The translations under genes and the position numbers were made by a program. Positions 26,111 through 38,980 of a stretch of 64,000 nucleotides of DNA are shown here, piece after piece; position 1 is the first letter of the stretch; each line of letters opens with the position of its first letter. Under the pieces are notes generated by a model, which saw only the letters and a program-made list of their open reading frames with translations, searched no databases and was not told the origin of the DNA. This DNA comes from Puffinus mauretanicus (lineage: Eukaryota; Chordata; Aves; Procellariiformes; Procellariidae): the NCBI GenBank assembly GCA_023333565.1, contig JAJKFH010002364.1, forward strand, positions 310,001 through 374,000, in the 5' to 3' direction.

Positions 26111-29100
26111 TAGTGTAAACTGAAGGCAGGTCAGGGATTCGGCGCACACTGCTTCGCTTCAGTATCTCCTGAGCTGCTTCCCTGTTTTTCCTTTTTTCCC
26201 TTGTCTTGGATGAAGAACAAAGAGGGAGAAGATTTAGCAGAGTGTCAGGAAGTGACTGGAGGCTAATCCCTCCACTGACACTCCCCAGCACCAGGGGGAA
26301 GTAACTGAGATCAGCCAAATTGGCATATCAAAAGCCTTCTAATTATGTCACTGGTGGCTTGAGCCAATTCCTAACATTCTTATTCATGGAGTTTCCAGCA
26401 CAAGAAAACCCTTTTAATCCGAGCTGCTGTTGTGCAGAACGTAATGTCATGGATGGGTTTCTCTTTGTTAGTGCTGGGGACGCCAGGATGGCTCGCTCCT
26501 CGCGGGCTGCAGCCCTATGTGACAGCAGGACGTGGTGGGGCATCTCCCGGTTGCTTTGCGTGGCGGGGTTTTGTCAACGTAGCTGTTTCATCCGAAAAAT
26601 GAAATCAAATCCCTCCTCCCCATGCACTTGCACTTTGGTCACGGAGAGCTGCGATAAGTCTGGCCTAGGTTTTTCCAAAAAATGATGGTGTGACAGGAGA
26701 GATCCTGCCTCCCTGCACGTGTCCCCAGGGTTGTGCTGCTCAAGACCAACCACCATGCCACCAAATCCCGCTTGCAGTGACCTGCTGGTGTTAAACTCAC
26801 CAGGGCCAGCACTGAAGTAGCTTGTTTGGCTCCAGCACACAATCTCGCTCTTAAAAAGATGCTCTTCAGCAGCTCCCCACCCCAAGTTTGTGCTCCTTGC
26901 TGCCACCCCAGTGCTAGCAACGGTGAGGGTCCGTGCCGGACAGCACGCGGAGTGTGCCCACGGCCATCGAGCAGTCAGCGGCGAGGACGAGCCGAGGACC
27001 CAGGGCATCCTGGCAGCCGGTGTCTGTCCTACCTGTTTGGCCACACGCCTCCTTTTAAACAGGGGCAGCCAGTTGGCTCGAAGGGTGTGAGTTTAAAGCA
27101 GTAATAATACTCAGTCCGTAGGTAGCACTTTTCATCTGCAGCCTCAAATCTCTTGACAAATATTGCTCGCAGTAGCAGAGATCTGAAAAGAACAAAGGAA
27201 TTGGGTCTGTGCCCATCTTGCTCCTTTGTAATATGCAAAGAGGGCCAGAAATCACTTTGTTCATGTTAGATTTTATTTTCTTTTCTTGTAAGGTATTAGA
27301 AATGCAGATCTTCATTGCTCAAGAGAAAACAGTACATCCGTATCACGGAGCAGCTACTGAGCAGGTGACACTCAAGCAAACAGGGAAGCGATTTGTTCTC
27401 AAGCTACTTAAATCACCGCCTTTTGTACCTTCCTGTTGTTATTGTTGTTACAACTCAAGAGCCTGCAAAAAACACTCGGGAGCAAAGAGACTTCTGGTAA
27501 GACCTCAGCACGGCACCGTCACTGCTCGGTGGAGCTGAGATGCTCTAGCCCCGGCTGAGATGTTGGAGCTGCTGTGCCCAGCGGTGCCCGAGCCGCACGT
27601 GGGCTGTGCGGGGTATCCATCCAGGGCACGGGGAGACCAGGGCTTTGAAAAGCTTTCAGTGCCCTTTGCCTTTGGCACCTCTGTGAGGCTGGGGTTTGAG
27701 TCCGTGTTTGAAAGTAGCACATGGAGGCTTCAAGTTTATTGTTCTGGAAAGCACCTTTTTAAACTCTTTTTTAACGATGCAGCAAAGCATCAGCCCATGC
27801 TGGACAGGCACCCAACCCTCCCAGCTCCTCGAACGGTATCTGCCCTCATCAGCAGGCGCTCCTGCCTGCAAAGCCACCCTTCTTTAACCCTCCTGAGACA
27901 CATCCCTGGGAAACACCTCTCCCGGGCTCCGGCATTCCCGGCGCCGCGCGGGACCGCCAGTGCAGCCGCAGAAGGGGTGATGATTCACACGCCGAGAGCC
28001 TGTTGGACCCACAGCCAGCTGGACAGGGTGCCCAGCAGACCCGGAGATGCAGGCGGTGTCTCCAGCCTCCCTCTGTCCTCTGAACGGGAAGGTGAAGCTC
28101 TCCCAACCTACGCAAGGCAGGGCAAAAATCTGGCACCCGCTTACTGCCCCGCAGCGCTCAATCAAAGGGGCTCGGTCCAGGGAAACGTGCGGAGCAGAGC
28201 GTAGTCCCAAGGTGGCTTTTGGGGAGCATGGGAATGAAATGGGGGGTGCCGGCCATCAATGGGGTGTTTGGGCTGAGAGGGTCCCTGCTATTGTTGGGAG
28301 GGACGATCTTCATCTTCCTTCGTGGCAGGAGCAGGGATGGAGAGGGGATTGATTACAATGGTCCTGGGAAGAGAGCAGTGAGGACAGAGGTCTTCCGAAG
28401 CCACCATGGAGGTGGCCAGACCAAGGATCCGGCACAGGTTTTTAGCAAAGGACAGTATGGACCATGGCTCAGCCACATCCCAATTTTTTTCCAATTAACG
28501 TTGGCTGTTCTTCTAGCCCAGGTGCTTGGGATGAATACAGGATAAATGAATAACATACCCCCTCTTGCATTGCACAGCTGGCGAGAGGAGAGGACATACG
28601 CTCCTGCCTGCCCCAAATCCCATCTGTGCTTCACTGCAGGGACGTTACAGCCAGGAGTGGGGCTGGTGGCACTGGGGACATGTGGAGCCCTTTCCCCAAG
28701 CACCTCCTTGGGTGCCCTAATAGGGCAAGACAAGGACGGGAGAGGAAAACATGCTTCAGAAGCAGGAGACAAAGACGTCCGGACGCTGAGCACCAAAGCA
28801 TCGAGCCACACTGCTGGCCCCATCTGTCCGTCTGTCTGCCTGACCTCCCAACAGTGGTTGCCGTCCTGGGGCGAGCTGGCAGGGGGGACACCCCCTTCCC
28901 AGCCCGGAGTACCAGCACAAGCCCTCCCTCCACCACTGGAGCCGTGCATCAGAGCTCCAGCTGGAGATGCATGGGGCGAGGGGACCCATTTCCACTCCTT
29001 CCCCCTGGGTAAGCTGGAGCAGAAAGGAGCCATCCTGGCTCCCCAGAGCCAGCTCCCTTGAGATGCTGACGGGCAGAGCCGGGAGCCTGGCCAGGGGCTG

Positions 29101-29190
29101 TGTGCGCCAGATGCCTGCTCCATCCCCTACCCCAGGCTCCGTGTCCGACTCGCCTCCCCCAGCTACGGCATCACCTGCCTGTTTATACGG
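26111..29190. other. Non-coding with one ancient repeat remnant
   Basis: GC-rich overall. The 256-codon minus-strand frame at 28353-29123 overlaps equally long plus-strand frames and lacks any domain. An old repeat module lies at 27101-27164. Confidence 0.6.
27101..27164 (+). mobile_element. Ancient amniote SINE/LINE-tail-like remnant
   Basis: GTAATAATACTCAG..., GTAGCACTTTTCATCTGCAG, CCTCAAATCTCTTGACAAAT resembles the widespread module 'TAGCACTTTTCATCTGAGGATCTCAAAG..TTTACAAA' of old amniote interspersed repeats. Assignment to a named family is not possible by eye. Confidence 0.45.
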
Positions 29191-29560
29191 GAGATTTGAA
29201 AGCTGTTACCTCCAACTCTTTTTATACCTTGGTCTAATCTAGATACTGTTAATGATATTTACTTTCAAGACGCTCACCTTAGATTGGCTTTTCAACATCT
29301 AAATTAAGCGTTCCATCCCAGTCTTTGATATCATGACGGCACTTCAGCTACCTTTGATCATATCTACTAAGTATTCTCATTAGTAATCAACATTACTTAC
29401 TTAAAATAAACACATGTTTTCTTGAAGCTTTGTGGTTACGCTTAATCAGCCGCAAAAATTCCCCTTAAGACGGTTTGTATCATTCAAGGGCATTTGCGTC
29501 CATAACCCTGTAAATAGTTGTTGTTTTCCGTGCGCTCTCCAAAATGCCGTCTGCCGAGAT
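29191..29560. promoter_or_regulatory. Candidate regulatory element (two TCF/LEF motifs)
   Basis: An AT-rich repeat-free block. CTTTGATA near 29322 and CTTTGATC near 29353 are two TCF/LEF-type sites about 30 bp apart. Homeobox-like cores (TCTAATC, GTTAATGATATT, CATTAGTAATC) surround them. Confidence 0.35.
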
Positions 29561-32500
29561 CTGACTTTCCATTAAAAGGATTTGATATCCGTAACATCCC
29601 CCCCTCCCCCGACTAAACCGCTGTTCAATACTGCCGTGTAAACTGAATCACGGGGAGGATCGCTGTCAGCAAGCTCCATCTTTCTCATCCCGGACCGTCG
29701 GCTTCGGCAGAGGGCAGAAAACGGCTCCCATGGTCCTGAGCCTGACCCCTGACTTCCCGGCAGCGGCGAAACCACCCGAGTCATCGCAGCGCTTATAAGA
29801 GAGATAACTGGTGGTTCTTTGAATGGGAGGCAGGTACCGCCGGGATTGTACAGCGCCTGTGCCCTCAGACCGCTCCGTATGATTTAGGCAATACAGATCC
29901 TTACAATAAAGGTCCCTCTAAGATGCAGAAAATGGTGAGAAACTTCTTACGTTTTGGGTCAGCTGTGTGTGAATCAGCTGCTATCGCTGCACCCTGGGCA
30001 AATAAACCCTACCCGGCTCGGGGTCCTGCATCCGACACGCTTCACATTGCTAATGAGCAGCTTCTGTGCATGAGCAGCCCTGACTCACATCCTGCCTGCA
30101 TCCGAGGAAGCCTCCAGGAGAGGCAAATAGCTGCCTCCCTTCTTCCCCCAGCTCCGAGTGTGTCCCTGCGTCCCCTTCCACCTCCTCCTTCTGCTACTGC
30201 TCTTGTTCCCCCCTGTTCCTCGCCTCCTCCCTTGGGAGCCCCATCCTGGTGTCCACATCTTGGGGTGGTCCCAGATCCCACAAATTCACCAGCAGCCACT
30301 CACGGTGAGGGGTGGCAGAGGCGGTGGACCCCAGGAGACAGCGACGGTGATGCTGGGCTCCCACAGGACTTCTCCAGCTGCCCGTCTCCAGTAGGAGAGG
30401 ACCACGCCGCCTCCCTGCCCTCTGGGTGCAGAGGGATTAGGGACACAAAACCCCCTGCCAGGGGGGGATTTTGCAGGGTCTAAATCTTTCCTGCTGCTGA
30501 TAACGCTTCCTCCGGCTTCACCCCATCCCCTCTGCCCTTTGATGTCAACTGGAGGCACCAGGTCTAAAACAGCCACTGCTGTTGATTAGACCTAATTAGT
30601 CCCTAATGCCCTCTTAAATCCCATTTTAAAAGGGAGCCATTCAGCACATCCAGGGCTGAGAGAGCCCTGGCTGAAGGCAACGTTAAGGGGTCCGTGATCA
30701 AAAGGAAGGAGAGTGCTCGCCAGGTAATTCAAGACGGCCAGGCTGCAGGACAGGACCTCACGGCTCACACAAGCTGGGCAGGAGGGCGGGCAGCTTCCCC
30801 CTGCGGCTGGGAGCACCCCAAACCCACTGATTTTTCTCCATGGAGGAATCTCTGGTGTTGGGGACCGCTCATTTCCCCACTGAGAGGAGACGTTGATTTC
30901 TGATGTGGTCAGGAGCCATCATCGAGGCGAGGAGGAGGAAAGGGGATGAAGGCTCCGGCAGTCCAGGAGTAGTGCGTCTGATTCGACTCTCAATAGCATT
31001 GTTTTTCTAAGCGGATGTCTTTTTAGACATCTGTTGAATCAATCTGTTGAATCCATACCCCTTGGGGGCTATCGCTTGGTTGGGGAGAGGAGAGCATCGC
31101 CCCCTTCACCCAACTCATCTCCAACCAGCCCAAGAGGTATGAAGACAGCCAAGCCTGAGCGATTAGGGCTTCAGTTTAGGAAGACGCAACGGGGACAAAG
31201 TCCTGTTTATCACACGCTCCAGTGCCACTAACCTCCGTGGCTCCTTGCCGCTCCATCCCCATCCCATCTCCTCCATGAGGATCAAGAGCTGGGAACAAGA
31301 TATTCCCCAGCCTGGGCCTTTGCCTCAGCCACACGACCAACCTCCCGCCTTTAGGTCCAACTTTCTCTAGAAACCGGGCCCGCGTCCAAATTAATTTTCT
31401 GTATGTGTTGTTGGAGTGATTAGATCTGCAAATCAACACAGCCACAAACTGAATAATGCACCAGCGCCTAGCGCTGTCAGGGCAAAGCCCCAAGTTCTCA
31501 TCAAGTTCAGTCCTGCAGAGCCTGTAACTAATGATTTTTCTCACTTGGCCGGGAGTCAGGGCTCTGTCTCTCACATGCACACACAAACATTGTACGTGTG
31601 CCTCGTTAGCATAGCGCGATCTGCAGATAAAGGGAGGGAGAGCGGCACACCGGCGCTGGGACACTCGTGTGATACCTCACCATCAGCACACGGCGGGAGA
31701 TGCTGAGACCAGGAGAGCTGGCCAGACGTTGGGAGAAGTATCCCACCACGCGGGTCCGGTCGTGTTGGGCCGCTTGCCCTTCTCTCTTGCTGGGACGTTC
31801 TGCAGGTCTCTTTTTTGTCCTGTTATTGTGGGCTAGCCCAAAGCCCACGGATGTCAATGAAAGCCAAGGATGAGTTCAGTGGTCTGGCAGGTCCCAGGCC
31901 TGGACACCACCACCCTGGCCACACCGGCATGGAAGTAGAGGGTGACGGTAGCTCCCAGAAATTCACCAAGTGTCACCTGGTTGGATCCAGGGAGAAGAAA
32001 CACGAGGGAGAACCAGGTACGAGATGCTTTCTTCTACAAGCATGCCCTGGTCCCCACGGTTTCTTTGTTGGAGATGTGGGACCCTGACAGAGTCCCCTCC
32101 CAACAAGTTAGGGTTTCCATCCACATTCACACCCTGCTCCGAGCCACAAGCTCCATCTCTGCAGGTGGGCTCTCCCATTGCCCACAGCCTTTCAGGCCAG
32201 AGTCCACAGCCCTGGGTGTCCTGCTGGGGTACAGGAATGCCCTGCGGTGGGGAAGCCAGCACACAGCTGTGGGCTGCTCTACCCTGCAGTCACCCTTAGT
32301 GGTGGGCCCACACTCACGAGCTCTCCAGCAGGCTGGTGGGAGGCAGCGAGCTTACACTAAAGGAAGGGAGGATGCTCATCTCCTAACTTACCTCCTAGAA
32401 GCTATTTGTGGCACATATACAATCCACAGCAAGAGACAGGATGCTCCAGAGGACCATCCTGCTCCATCTTCTGAGACATGCCTAGGGCAGGTAGGCTGAG

Positions 32501-35500
32501 TTGCCCTACAGAGGTGGGTATTTTGCTCTGCTCACTACTGAAGAAGCCCAGGCAGCCAACTGGGACCGAGGTGGCATTCACATCGCTCACCAGTCAGTAT
32601 CTGCAGTGCTGACTTCTGCAGCTGAGCAGGTACCTCAGCTCCCTTTGTAGTCACCAAAGGCCCTCTGGAGGTGCAATTCACCCAGCCTGCTTGCAACTGC
32701 TTTAAGACAAAATGAACTGCACCCTAAATTCCCCTGGCTGTACAGATTAGATTTCCATCAACTATAAAGGGAGCATAGAGAGACCTCTAGGCCTTTTACC
32801 TGGCTGCATTTAGTCATACAGTTCCCACCCTTGGTGACCGAAGCTAGGTGAGATAAGGATTTGCATTAATGGAGAAGAAACCAGGGTAGGTGAGGCCCCC
32901 ATGGTTGGAATAAGGAGAAGATCAGCAAAACTGGCTTGGGGGTGAAAAAATTGATCTGCCCCACAGGGATGTCCCTGCTTGGATGGGGTCTGTGCTGATG
33001 ACTGCTTAGGGCAGAGAGGACCTCAGTGGTGGATGCCAGCTCCCAGGACAGAGTGGATATTTAGTCCCAGCTCCTCACTCCCCCTAAAGCCAACCTGCGG
33101 GGTAAGTGGCATGTCCCTGGGCTCTCAGCACTGCCACACAGTGACACAGTGAGCCAGATCAGCTGGTGGCATTAGCTTGACCTAGCTAACCTACCATTGC
33201 ACCAACCCAACCCAGCTGGTGCCAACCCAAGGGACATGTCATTTTTCAGGACTACCGTGACATTTGCTGAAGAAGCATCTTTGTGAGTGGCTTGGTCTCC
33301 CAGCCTGACATCCCTCTGCTGCAGATACATGGTGTTTAACGCAAAGAAGAGCAGCAAATCTTCCCTCCTGGTGCTGAACAGGATGCTCTTGTGCTCAGTT
33401 GGAGCATCTCTTCCATTATCCGGTTCATTCCATTTCCTTATGATAAAATTTTCATTTATCCATTTTATCATTTATGCTTGGTTGTCAGTCAGGTGTGATA
33501 AACGTAGGGGAGGTTATTCTTTATCTTACACCTCCTAAACAGGCTGGTGTCTCCTAATCTGACACCAGTAGGAGCAAATCTACCCCCATCAGTCTCTTTT
33601 CCCCCATCCCGTGAGCTGGTCGCCACTGAAAAGGAGGGGGACACCCCTCAATACTACTGCTTCTAGTGTAGCAGCTCTAAACATACTCCTTTAAAGTCCT
33701 TTCGAAGGATATCACCTTAATATGAGCCTTGAGAAGGAGATTGTGTGCTCAACCCAAGCCCATCTGTCCCCTGCTGTATCCATATGTCCCTTGTCCCCTT
33801 CCTTGTCACCATGCAGTGGCTCATCCAGCTGAACACTAACCTGGCAGGGCTTGGCCTCAGCTATACGGTTGAGTTGAAAAGGGTTGTTTCTACAAGATTG
33901 GGACCTCGGGGGGCTGCAAACGTGACTCCTGAGCCCGTACAACATCTGTACCAGATGATGGGAGAGGAGCAGCACCACCCTGGAGTCCCCCCATCACTCT
34001 CCTTGTGCCAGCACTGATCTCCTGAGGTAGACCCAGCTCACACCAGCAGGAAGGGAAAGGAGTCCTGCAGGTGTAGCTTGTACCAGCTTGCCAGGCAAAA
34101 GATCAGTGCGAAAGAATGTACCTACAAGTATAACTTCACGGATTTACCTTGGGGCCTCTGTCATTGCAGAACTATCGCCCCGGCTCACGCCCTGGCCAGA
34201 TGTTGCCACACAGCAAAGGTTTCGGGTGAAGTCACTCTCGGGAGAGGAGAAGCCAAGAGGACTTCTGCTCTGGCCTGGCTGAGCACCAAGCACACGGCCA
34301 CAGGAGGGACAGCCCGGGCTCCCCAGCTAACCATCCTGGCAGAGACCATCCACCCCACCCCAGGGCATCCATCGGCCGCTGTTCTTCTGCAGGAACCTGC
34401 TGGAACATGCTGGGGACCTTATCCTCTTTCCATGGTTTTCCTCTGGGAAGCAAAGCTATGGAGCTGGCCAGACAGAAGCAGGACATCCAGGAGCCTGGGG
34501 AAGGCACAGCTTGCACCCGCTGCTCGGTTTGAGTGCTTTCGGGGAGGATAGGTCAAAATCAGTGTCCTGCCAGCAGCAAGTCTTGCGCAGACATGCCCTT
34601 TCTGCAGGAGACAGAGAGGGACAGTGATCTCTGGCTGTCCCCATGTCCTGTTGGGCAGCATCTGAGCGGTGTCGGGGACGTGCCACGGGGCCCCAGTGTG
34701 CACCAGGACACGGCACGAGGGTGATGGTCCCCGGCCAGATCCTGACACAAGGGGCTCGGAGTGGGAGAAGCGGCCCCAGGCCGGGCTCGGCCGCCCACTC
34801 ACACAGCATCTCCCGGTACCCCACCGCATGGCTTCTTCTCGCAACGCCTTTGCTCCGCAGCAAGATCAAAAGGCATCCAACCCACTGATCGCTCGGTTTT
34901 GTGTCGAAAGGCTCCCTGATTACCTCACCATTAGCTGCACCCATTAAACAAAATCCTAAAGGTTTTAGACAAAGCTGAGGTTTCAGATGAGAGGGCGAAG
35001 GAATGACTCAGTGCCTTTAAACGCCAAAGTCTTCTCCTCCGTCCTGTTTGTACAGCACCTAGCACGAGGGGTCCAGGTGCACGCCTAGGGCTCTGAAACA
35101 CCGCCACAATTAAATAATAAGTGTAATAGCAGCTGTACTCCCACCAGCAGGGTTTTCTTTTATTATTTAAATATTCAGTTACGCTCAGTAGCACCTCTCG
35201 GAGATGCAGTTTGCTTCGGTGAGGTGGAGAGTGACCCTCCCTGGCTGGCCACCAGCAGCCATCGTTGCAGCACGGGGACAGCCGGGAGCCCGTTGGCACA
35301 TGCCGGCACCCGCGGGAGTAGCCCCGGTGCTGGTGAAAGCAAGGACAGGGCAGGAGACAGCGGCCCCCAGGGTCCTGCAGTTCCCCGAGGGCTGGGGCAG
35401 GGCTGGGCAAGGGGGGTTCTAGATGGTATTAGAAGCTTATAGGGCCTATAAGGGTGGTGAGCCCCCTACTTGGGGCTTGTGCGAATGAGATCCCCGGCTG

Positions 35501-36600
35501 TAGGCATCTCTCCAGCATCCGGGGACAGTGGTCACAGCGGTGTCACCTGGAGCTGGGTGCAGGAGAAGGGGAGCAGGGAGGGGCGCAGAAGCTGTCTTCT
35601 CCTCCCTTTCCACCTGGAGAATCAGCAACAAACACTGAATTTCAACCCTAAAAAAAGAGCCAATACAAAACAAGCAGCGCCGTGGTTTGGCAGTGCTGCC
35701 TGAGGTTTGGGCTGATGATCGTTGACTCGCCGTTGGGCACCGAACCCAATGGGAAGGCAACCTCCAGGAGGACAGGTCTCTGCAGGGACCTTGGAGACCC
35801 TCTGCTCAGCTCCCGGCATCGGCCGGCTGCAGCCCCGCATGGAGCCCACCGCCGGCTCCTGGGACTGACGGGGCTCCTGGGAAGCAGGTTGCCCCCAACC
35901 TGTTGCTTCTTCTGCCAGGTCCAGCTCACGGTTCAGAGCAGTGGTGGGAACCACCTGCATTTATCGCAGAAGAAATAGTGCCATCTACTGACATTAATAA
36001 CCCTATTCCTAGAAAGCGAGGGGTGGATGCTTATCTCCCTTACGCCGATGGGTGTTTGGGGTCATGCCAACCAGAGAAATGCCCACACAGGGTCACGCTG
36101 GTGGGGCAACCCCTCGAGTGATTCACACACAGGGCTGGGGTGCACAGGCAGCCTGAGATCCCCCCAGACATCCAGGGTGGCCCCATGGTCGGGATGGCCT
36201 CAGCACTGGGGATGCAGACCCTAAGCACCCCCAGCAGAAGGGCTGGAGGGGAAGGTGCTGGTCGCTGCTACCCAGCAGAGTTTAATTGGCCTCTTATCCC
36301 CTTCACTGTAATTAATGAACAAAGCTAAACCCCTCCAACAGGCTGCTCTTCAAGGGTCATCCCCCATCCCATACAATTCCTTAGTATAGCTTTTTCCTCC
36401 CTGATCTGTGATCCTACCTCTTCTGGTCCTGTGGGGTGCTGGAGTTACTGGGGATCCTGGAAAAGTTACTGGAGAAAGTTCTTTGGATGGTATGGTAAGG
36501 GCTGAGATTTTTTTTAATGGTCCTTCCCAGCCTCATGAAAACCTTAGCTCCCATACAAGTCCCTGGGAGGTAACTGCATTCAGCACGATGGTCCCTACAG
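29561..36600. other. Non-coding, mostly GC-rich
   Basis: No gene recognised. Small AT-rich patches at 31380-31480, 33425-33480 and 35100-35200 may be regulatory. The ancient SINE-like piece at 35046-35121 is the only repeat noted. Confidence 0.6.
35046..35121 (+). mobile_element. Ancient amniote SINE-like remnant
   Basis: GTTTGTACAGCACCTAGCAC, GAGGGGTCC, CCTAGGGCTCTGAAACACCG and AATTAAATAATAA follow the common amniote module 'TGTACAGCACCTAGCACAATGGGGTCC...GGGCTCCTAGGCGCTA...AATAATAA'. Family name uncertain. Confidence 0.5.
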
Positions 36601-36603
36601 GAG

Positions 36604-36833
36604 TTTCAGACTAGATATAAAGAAGAAATTTTTTACAATGAGGGTGGTGAAACACTGGCACAGGTTGCCCAGAGAGGTGGTAGATGCCCCATCCCTGGAA
36701 ACATTCAAGGTCAGGATGGACGGGGCTCTGAGCAACCTGATCTAGTTGAAGATGTCCCTGCTCATTGCAGTGGGGTTGGACTAGATGACCTTTAAAAGTC
36801 CCTTCCAACCCAAACCATTCTATGACTCTATGA
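36604..36833 (+). mobile_element. CR1 LINE 3'-end copy, well preserved
   Basis: A 5'-truncated CR1 of about 230 bp. The order of recognisable pieces is GAAGAAATT.TTTTACAATGAG, GGTGGTGAAACACTGGCACAG, GTTGCCCAGAGAGGTGGTAG, CCATCCCTGGAAACATTCAAGG, GGTTGGACTAGATGACCTTT, CCCTTCCAACCCAAACCATT, then the tail CTATGACTCTATGA. It is the youngest-looking mobile element in the window. An AT-rich simple repeat follows it directly. Confidence 0.95.
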
Positions 36834-36875
36834 TATATATACACACACTATATAGATTGTATATATGTTATAAGA
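36834..36875. repeat. (TA)/(CA)-rich microsatellite
   Basis: A TATATATACACACAC...TATATATGTTATA run starts where the CR1 tail ends, as is usual for slippage of CR1 tails. Confidence 0.75.
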
Positions 36876-37300
36876 GAGACCAGCCCCACTTGTTTAGTCC
36901 GGCACTGAGGCCATCTTCCCATGCAGGGACCATGGCAGGAGATGCCACCAGTCTCAGACGTTGGCAAGGCAAAAGTCACTGCTCATGTCCAAAACTGCTG
37001 GGACAAACTTCCCTGGGAGCATCCCTTCCCACGCAGGGAGGCACCGGGACCCCGGGTGGGGAGAGCCCCGCATTGGGGAGATGACCCCACCCCACCACCT
37101 CCCCAGGGACACGTGAGTTACAGAAGACCGGGTCAAAACAAGACGGCATAAGTTGCGTTGAGTCGCTGAAGCGTGATGGACCTACCAATAGTGAAACCAT
37201 CAAAGCAGGAGGCGCATTCCTGAGGTCTGACCCAGCGCAGCAAAGTCAAGGAAAGGTGCCCACTGAACTCAACGGACACTGGACTGTGACCACAACACTT
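36876..37300. other. Non-coding, nothing recognised
   Basis: Mixed to GC-rich sequence between the CR1-linked microsatellite and an AT-rich element. No gene or repeat signal. Confidence 0.6.
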
Positions 37301-37870
37301 ACATACAGCCAAGATTTATTTATTATTTTTCTGCATGGTTTTATCCAAGATTTCATCCCGCCAGCGCTCTGTCTCATCCTGCAACAAGGAAATCAAATTT
37401 ATCCTACAGAGTCATTTTAACACAATAGATAACTAAATATATATAGTTAGAAACATTACCATGTATATATATAAAACACATATATGTTATATATACATAC
37501 AAATAACCTCTTAAATGAGAGGCCAGTATAAAAAAAAATCAGAGTAAACACTGTAATAATTCTAATTATGCAACATATTCTGCCTAACATATTCATTTTT
37601 AATGGTAGTCATTTTAATAGCTCTAAGGCCCTGAATTAGTCCAATGTGTTCTTAACAACGTTCACTTTAAATACAAATGTTAATGACTTTTCCAGAGGGT
37701 CCAGCGCCCTGGATGAGCTTGCTGCACACCAGTATATTCTCCTTAACATGTTTACTCTTAATAACAGGTTTAATGATGCACTCGGGGCCTAATAACTGTG
37801 TTTAGTCACAAAGAGAAAAACCAGCTACAAAATACTTTCTCTAAAAACTAGGCTACAGGGGATTGCCGTG
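37301..37870. promoter_or_regulatory. Candidate AT-rich element with triplicated motif
   Basis: A 570-bp, strongly AT-rich block. It holds a TA-rich run (37433-37502), AGTAAACA (forkhead, reverse; near 37543) and TAATTCTAATTATG. Three diverged copies of a 50-70 bp unit lie at 37574-37640, 37641-37690 and 37731-37800. They share TTCT.CTTAACA..TT.ACT..TAAT...TTAATG; the third contains TGTTTAC. Too AT-rich and regular to be coding. Confidence 0.4.
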
Positions 37871-38232
37871 CCATTTCAAAGCCACAGCAGCCATCCTTTA
37901 ATGTGCCTCTATGTATTTCTGCTCTGCCTGCATCCGGGCTGGGGACCCCGGTGACGGAGGAGCAGCCCCCATGGATTTTTGGAGCTGGTTTTGGGGTGAC
38001 CTGGGGACCCCACATAGCAACCGAGCCATTTGGGGTGAAGGACTGCCGCCGAACGTGGCCTCGCCTCCTCCCACCCGCGATGCTCGGCGGTTGGATTTGG
38101 GGAGACGCACGGGGCGGGTTTCAAAGGAAGGAGTTCCCGGGCTCCGGCGGAGGCATCCCGGGGCTCTCACTGACGTCGCCGGCAGAGACGTGCCAAGCGG
38201 AGCGCGTTTGAAAAAATCACACCCACCATCCA
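37871..38232. promoter_or_regulatory. CpG-rich patch with a CRE-type site
   Basis: 38020-38215 is dense in CpG and contains TGACGTCG (38171-38178), a CREB/ATF-type site. This is the composition of a promoter or CpG island far from any recognised gene. No linked open frame shows family features. Confidence 0.3.
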
Positions 38233-38300
38233 TTAAAAAAAAAAAAAAAACCAAAACAAAACACCAAAAAAACCCAACAACAACAACAAAACCCCAACTC
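38233..38300. repeat. A-rich / (CAA)n low-complexity tract
   Basis: A run of 17 or so A is followed by CCAAAACAAAAC and (AAC)n-like sequence. There is no recognisable element on its 5' side, so a retroposon tail is not shown. Confidence 0.8.
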
Positions 38301-38980
38301 CTACCTTTAGCTTTACGAGAGCTAGAAATACAACCAAATTAAGGGGCAGGCGGCAGCTGCTCTCTGCTTTTGTGCCCAGATCAACCCATTCCCGCAAGCC
38401 CGCAGCCCGGCCAGCCCCGCTCGCGTCTCAGCAATCCCGGCTGGGGCTGGGGGCAGGCGGGACCCCCTGGGCACATCCACGCCGGCAGAGAGGTGCTTTT
38501 GGCTCCCCAAAAAGAGAGATCCGCCCGGCGGTGCGGCTGGCAGGGCTTCACCCTCCCTGGCTGTGTCCAGACCCGTCCGAGCCCGGACCTGTGTCCGGAC
38601 CTGCGAAATCTCACGCGCTGGGGAGATGCTCAGAGCTGCCTCCATGACCTGCGGGCATAGGATCAGCCCGAGCCATCCCTTTCCATACCCGGTTTGAAGG
38701 GCCACCCCACGGGGTGTCACATACATCCCCAACGCGTGGCGGGTCCACATGTGCTGGCAGGGCTGGAGCTATCCCGGGGGCAACGCACTTCTCCCCCCAA
38801 GAGGGAGCATCCCGGGGCGTGCATCTCACACCAAAAAAAACTTATGGATGGTCCTAAATATAACCGCGGCAGACCTCGCCAGACTTCAGCTCCACTTGCA
38901 TGAAAAACACTTGCAAGACTTGAACCAGCTCTAATTTGTATACCTTCTGCCCCAGGGCCCGAGCGAAACGGGAGGGTGGA
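38301..38980. other. Non-coding, GC-rich
   Basis: CpG-raised sequence next to the patch at 38.0-38.2 kb. Overlapping open frames on both strands carry no domain signal. Confidence 0.55.

Noticed and set aside
28353..29123. 256-codon minus-strand open frame
   Set aside because: It overlaps equally open plus-strand frames in GC-rich DNA and has no domain or splice logic.
33172..33471. 99-codon minus-strand frame with protein-like composition
   Set aside because: No recognised family, no convincing splice sites, and isolated from any gene.
33434..33472. ATGATAAAAT / ATTTTATCAT inverted repeat
   Set aside because: Ten-base AT-rich arms in an AT-rich patch are expected by chance.
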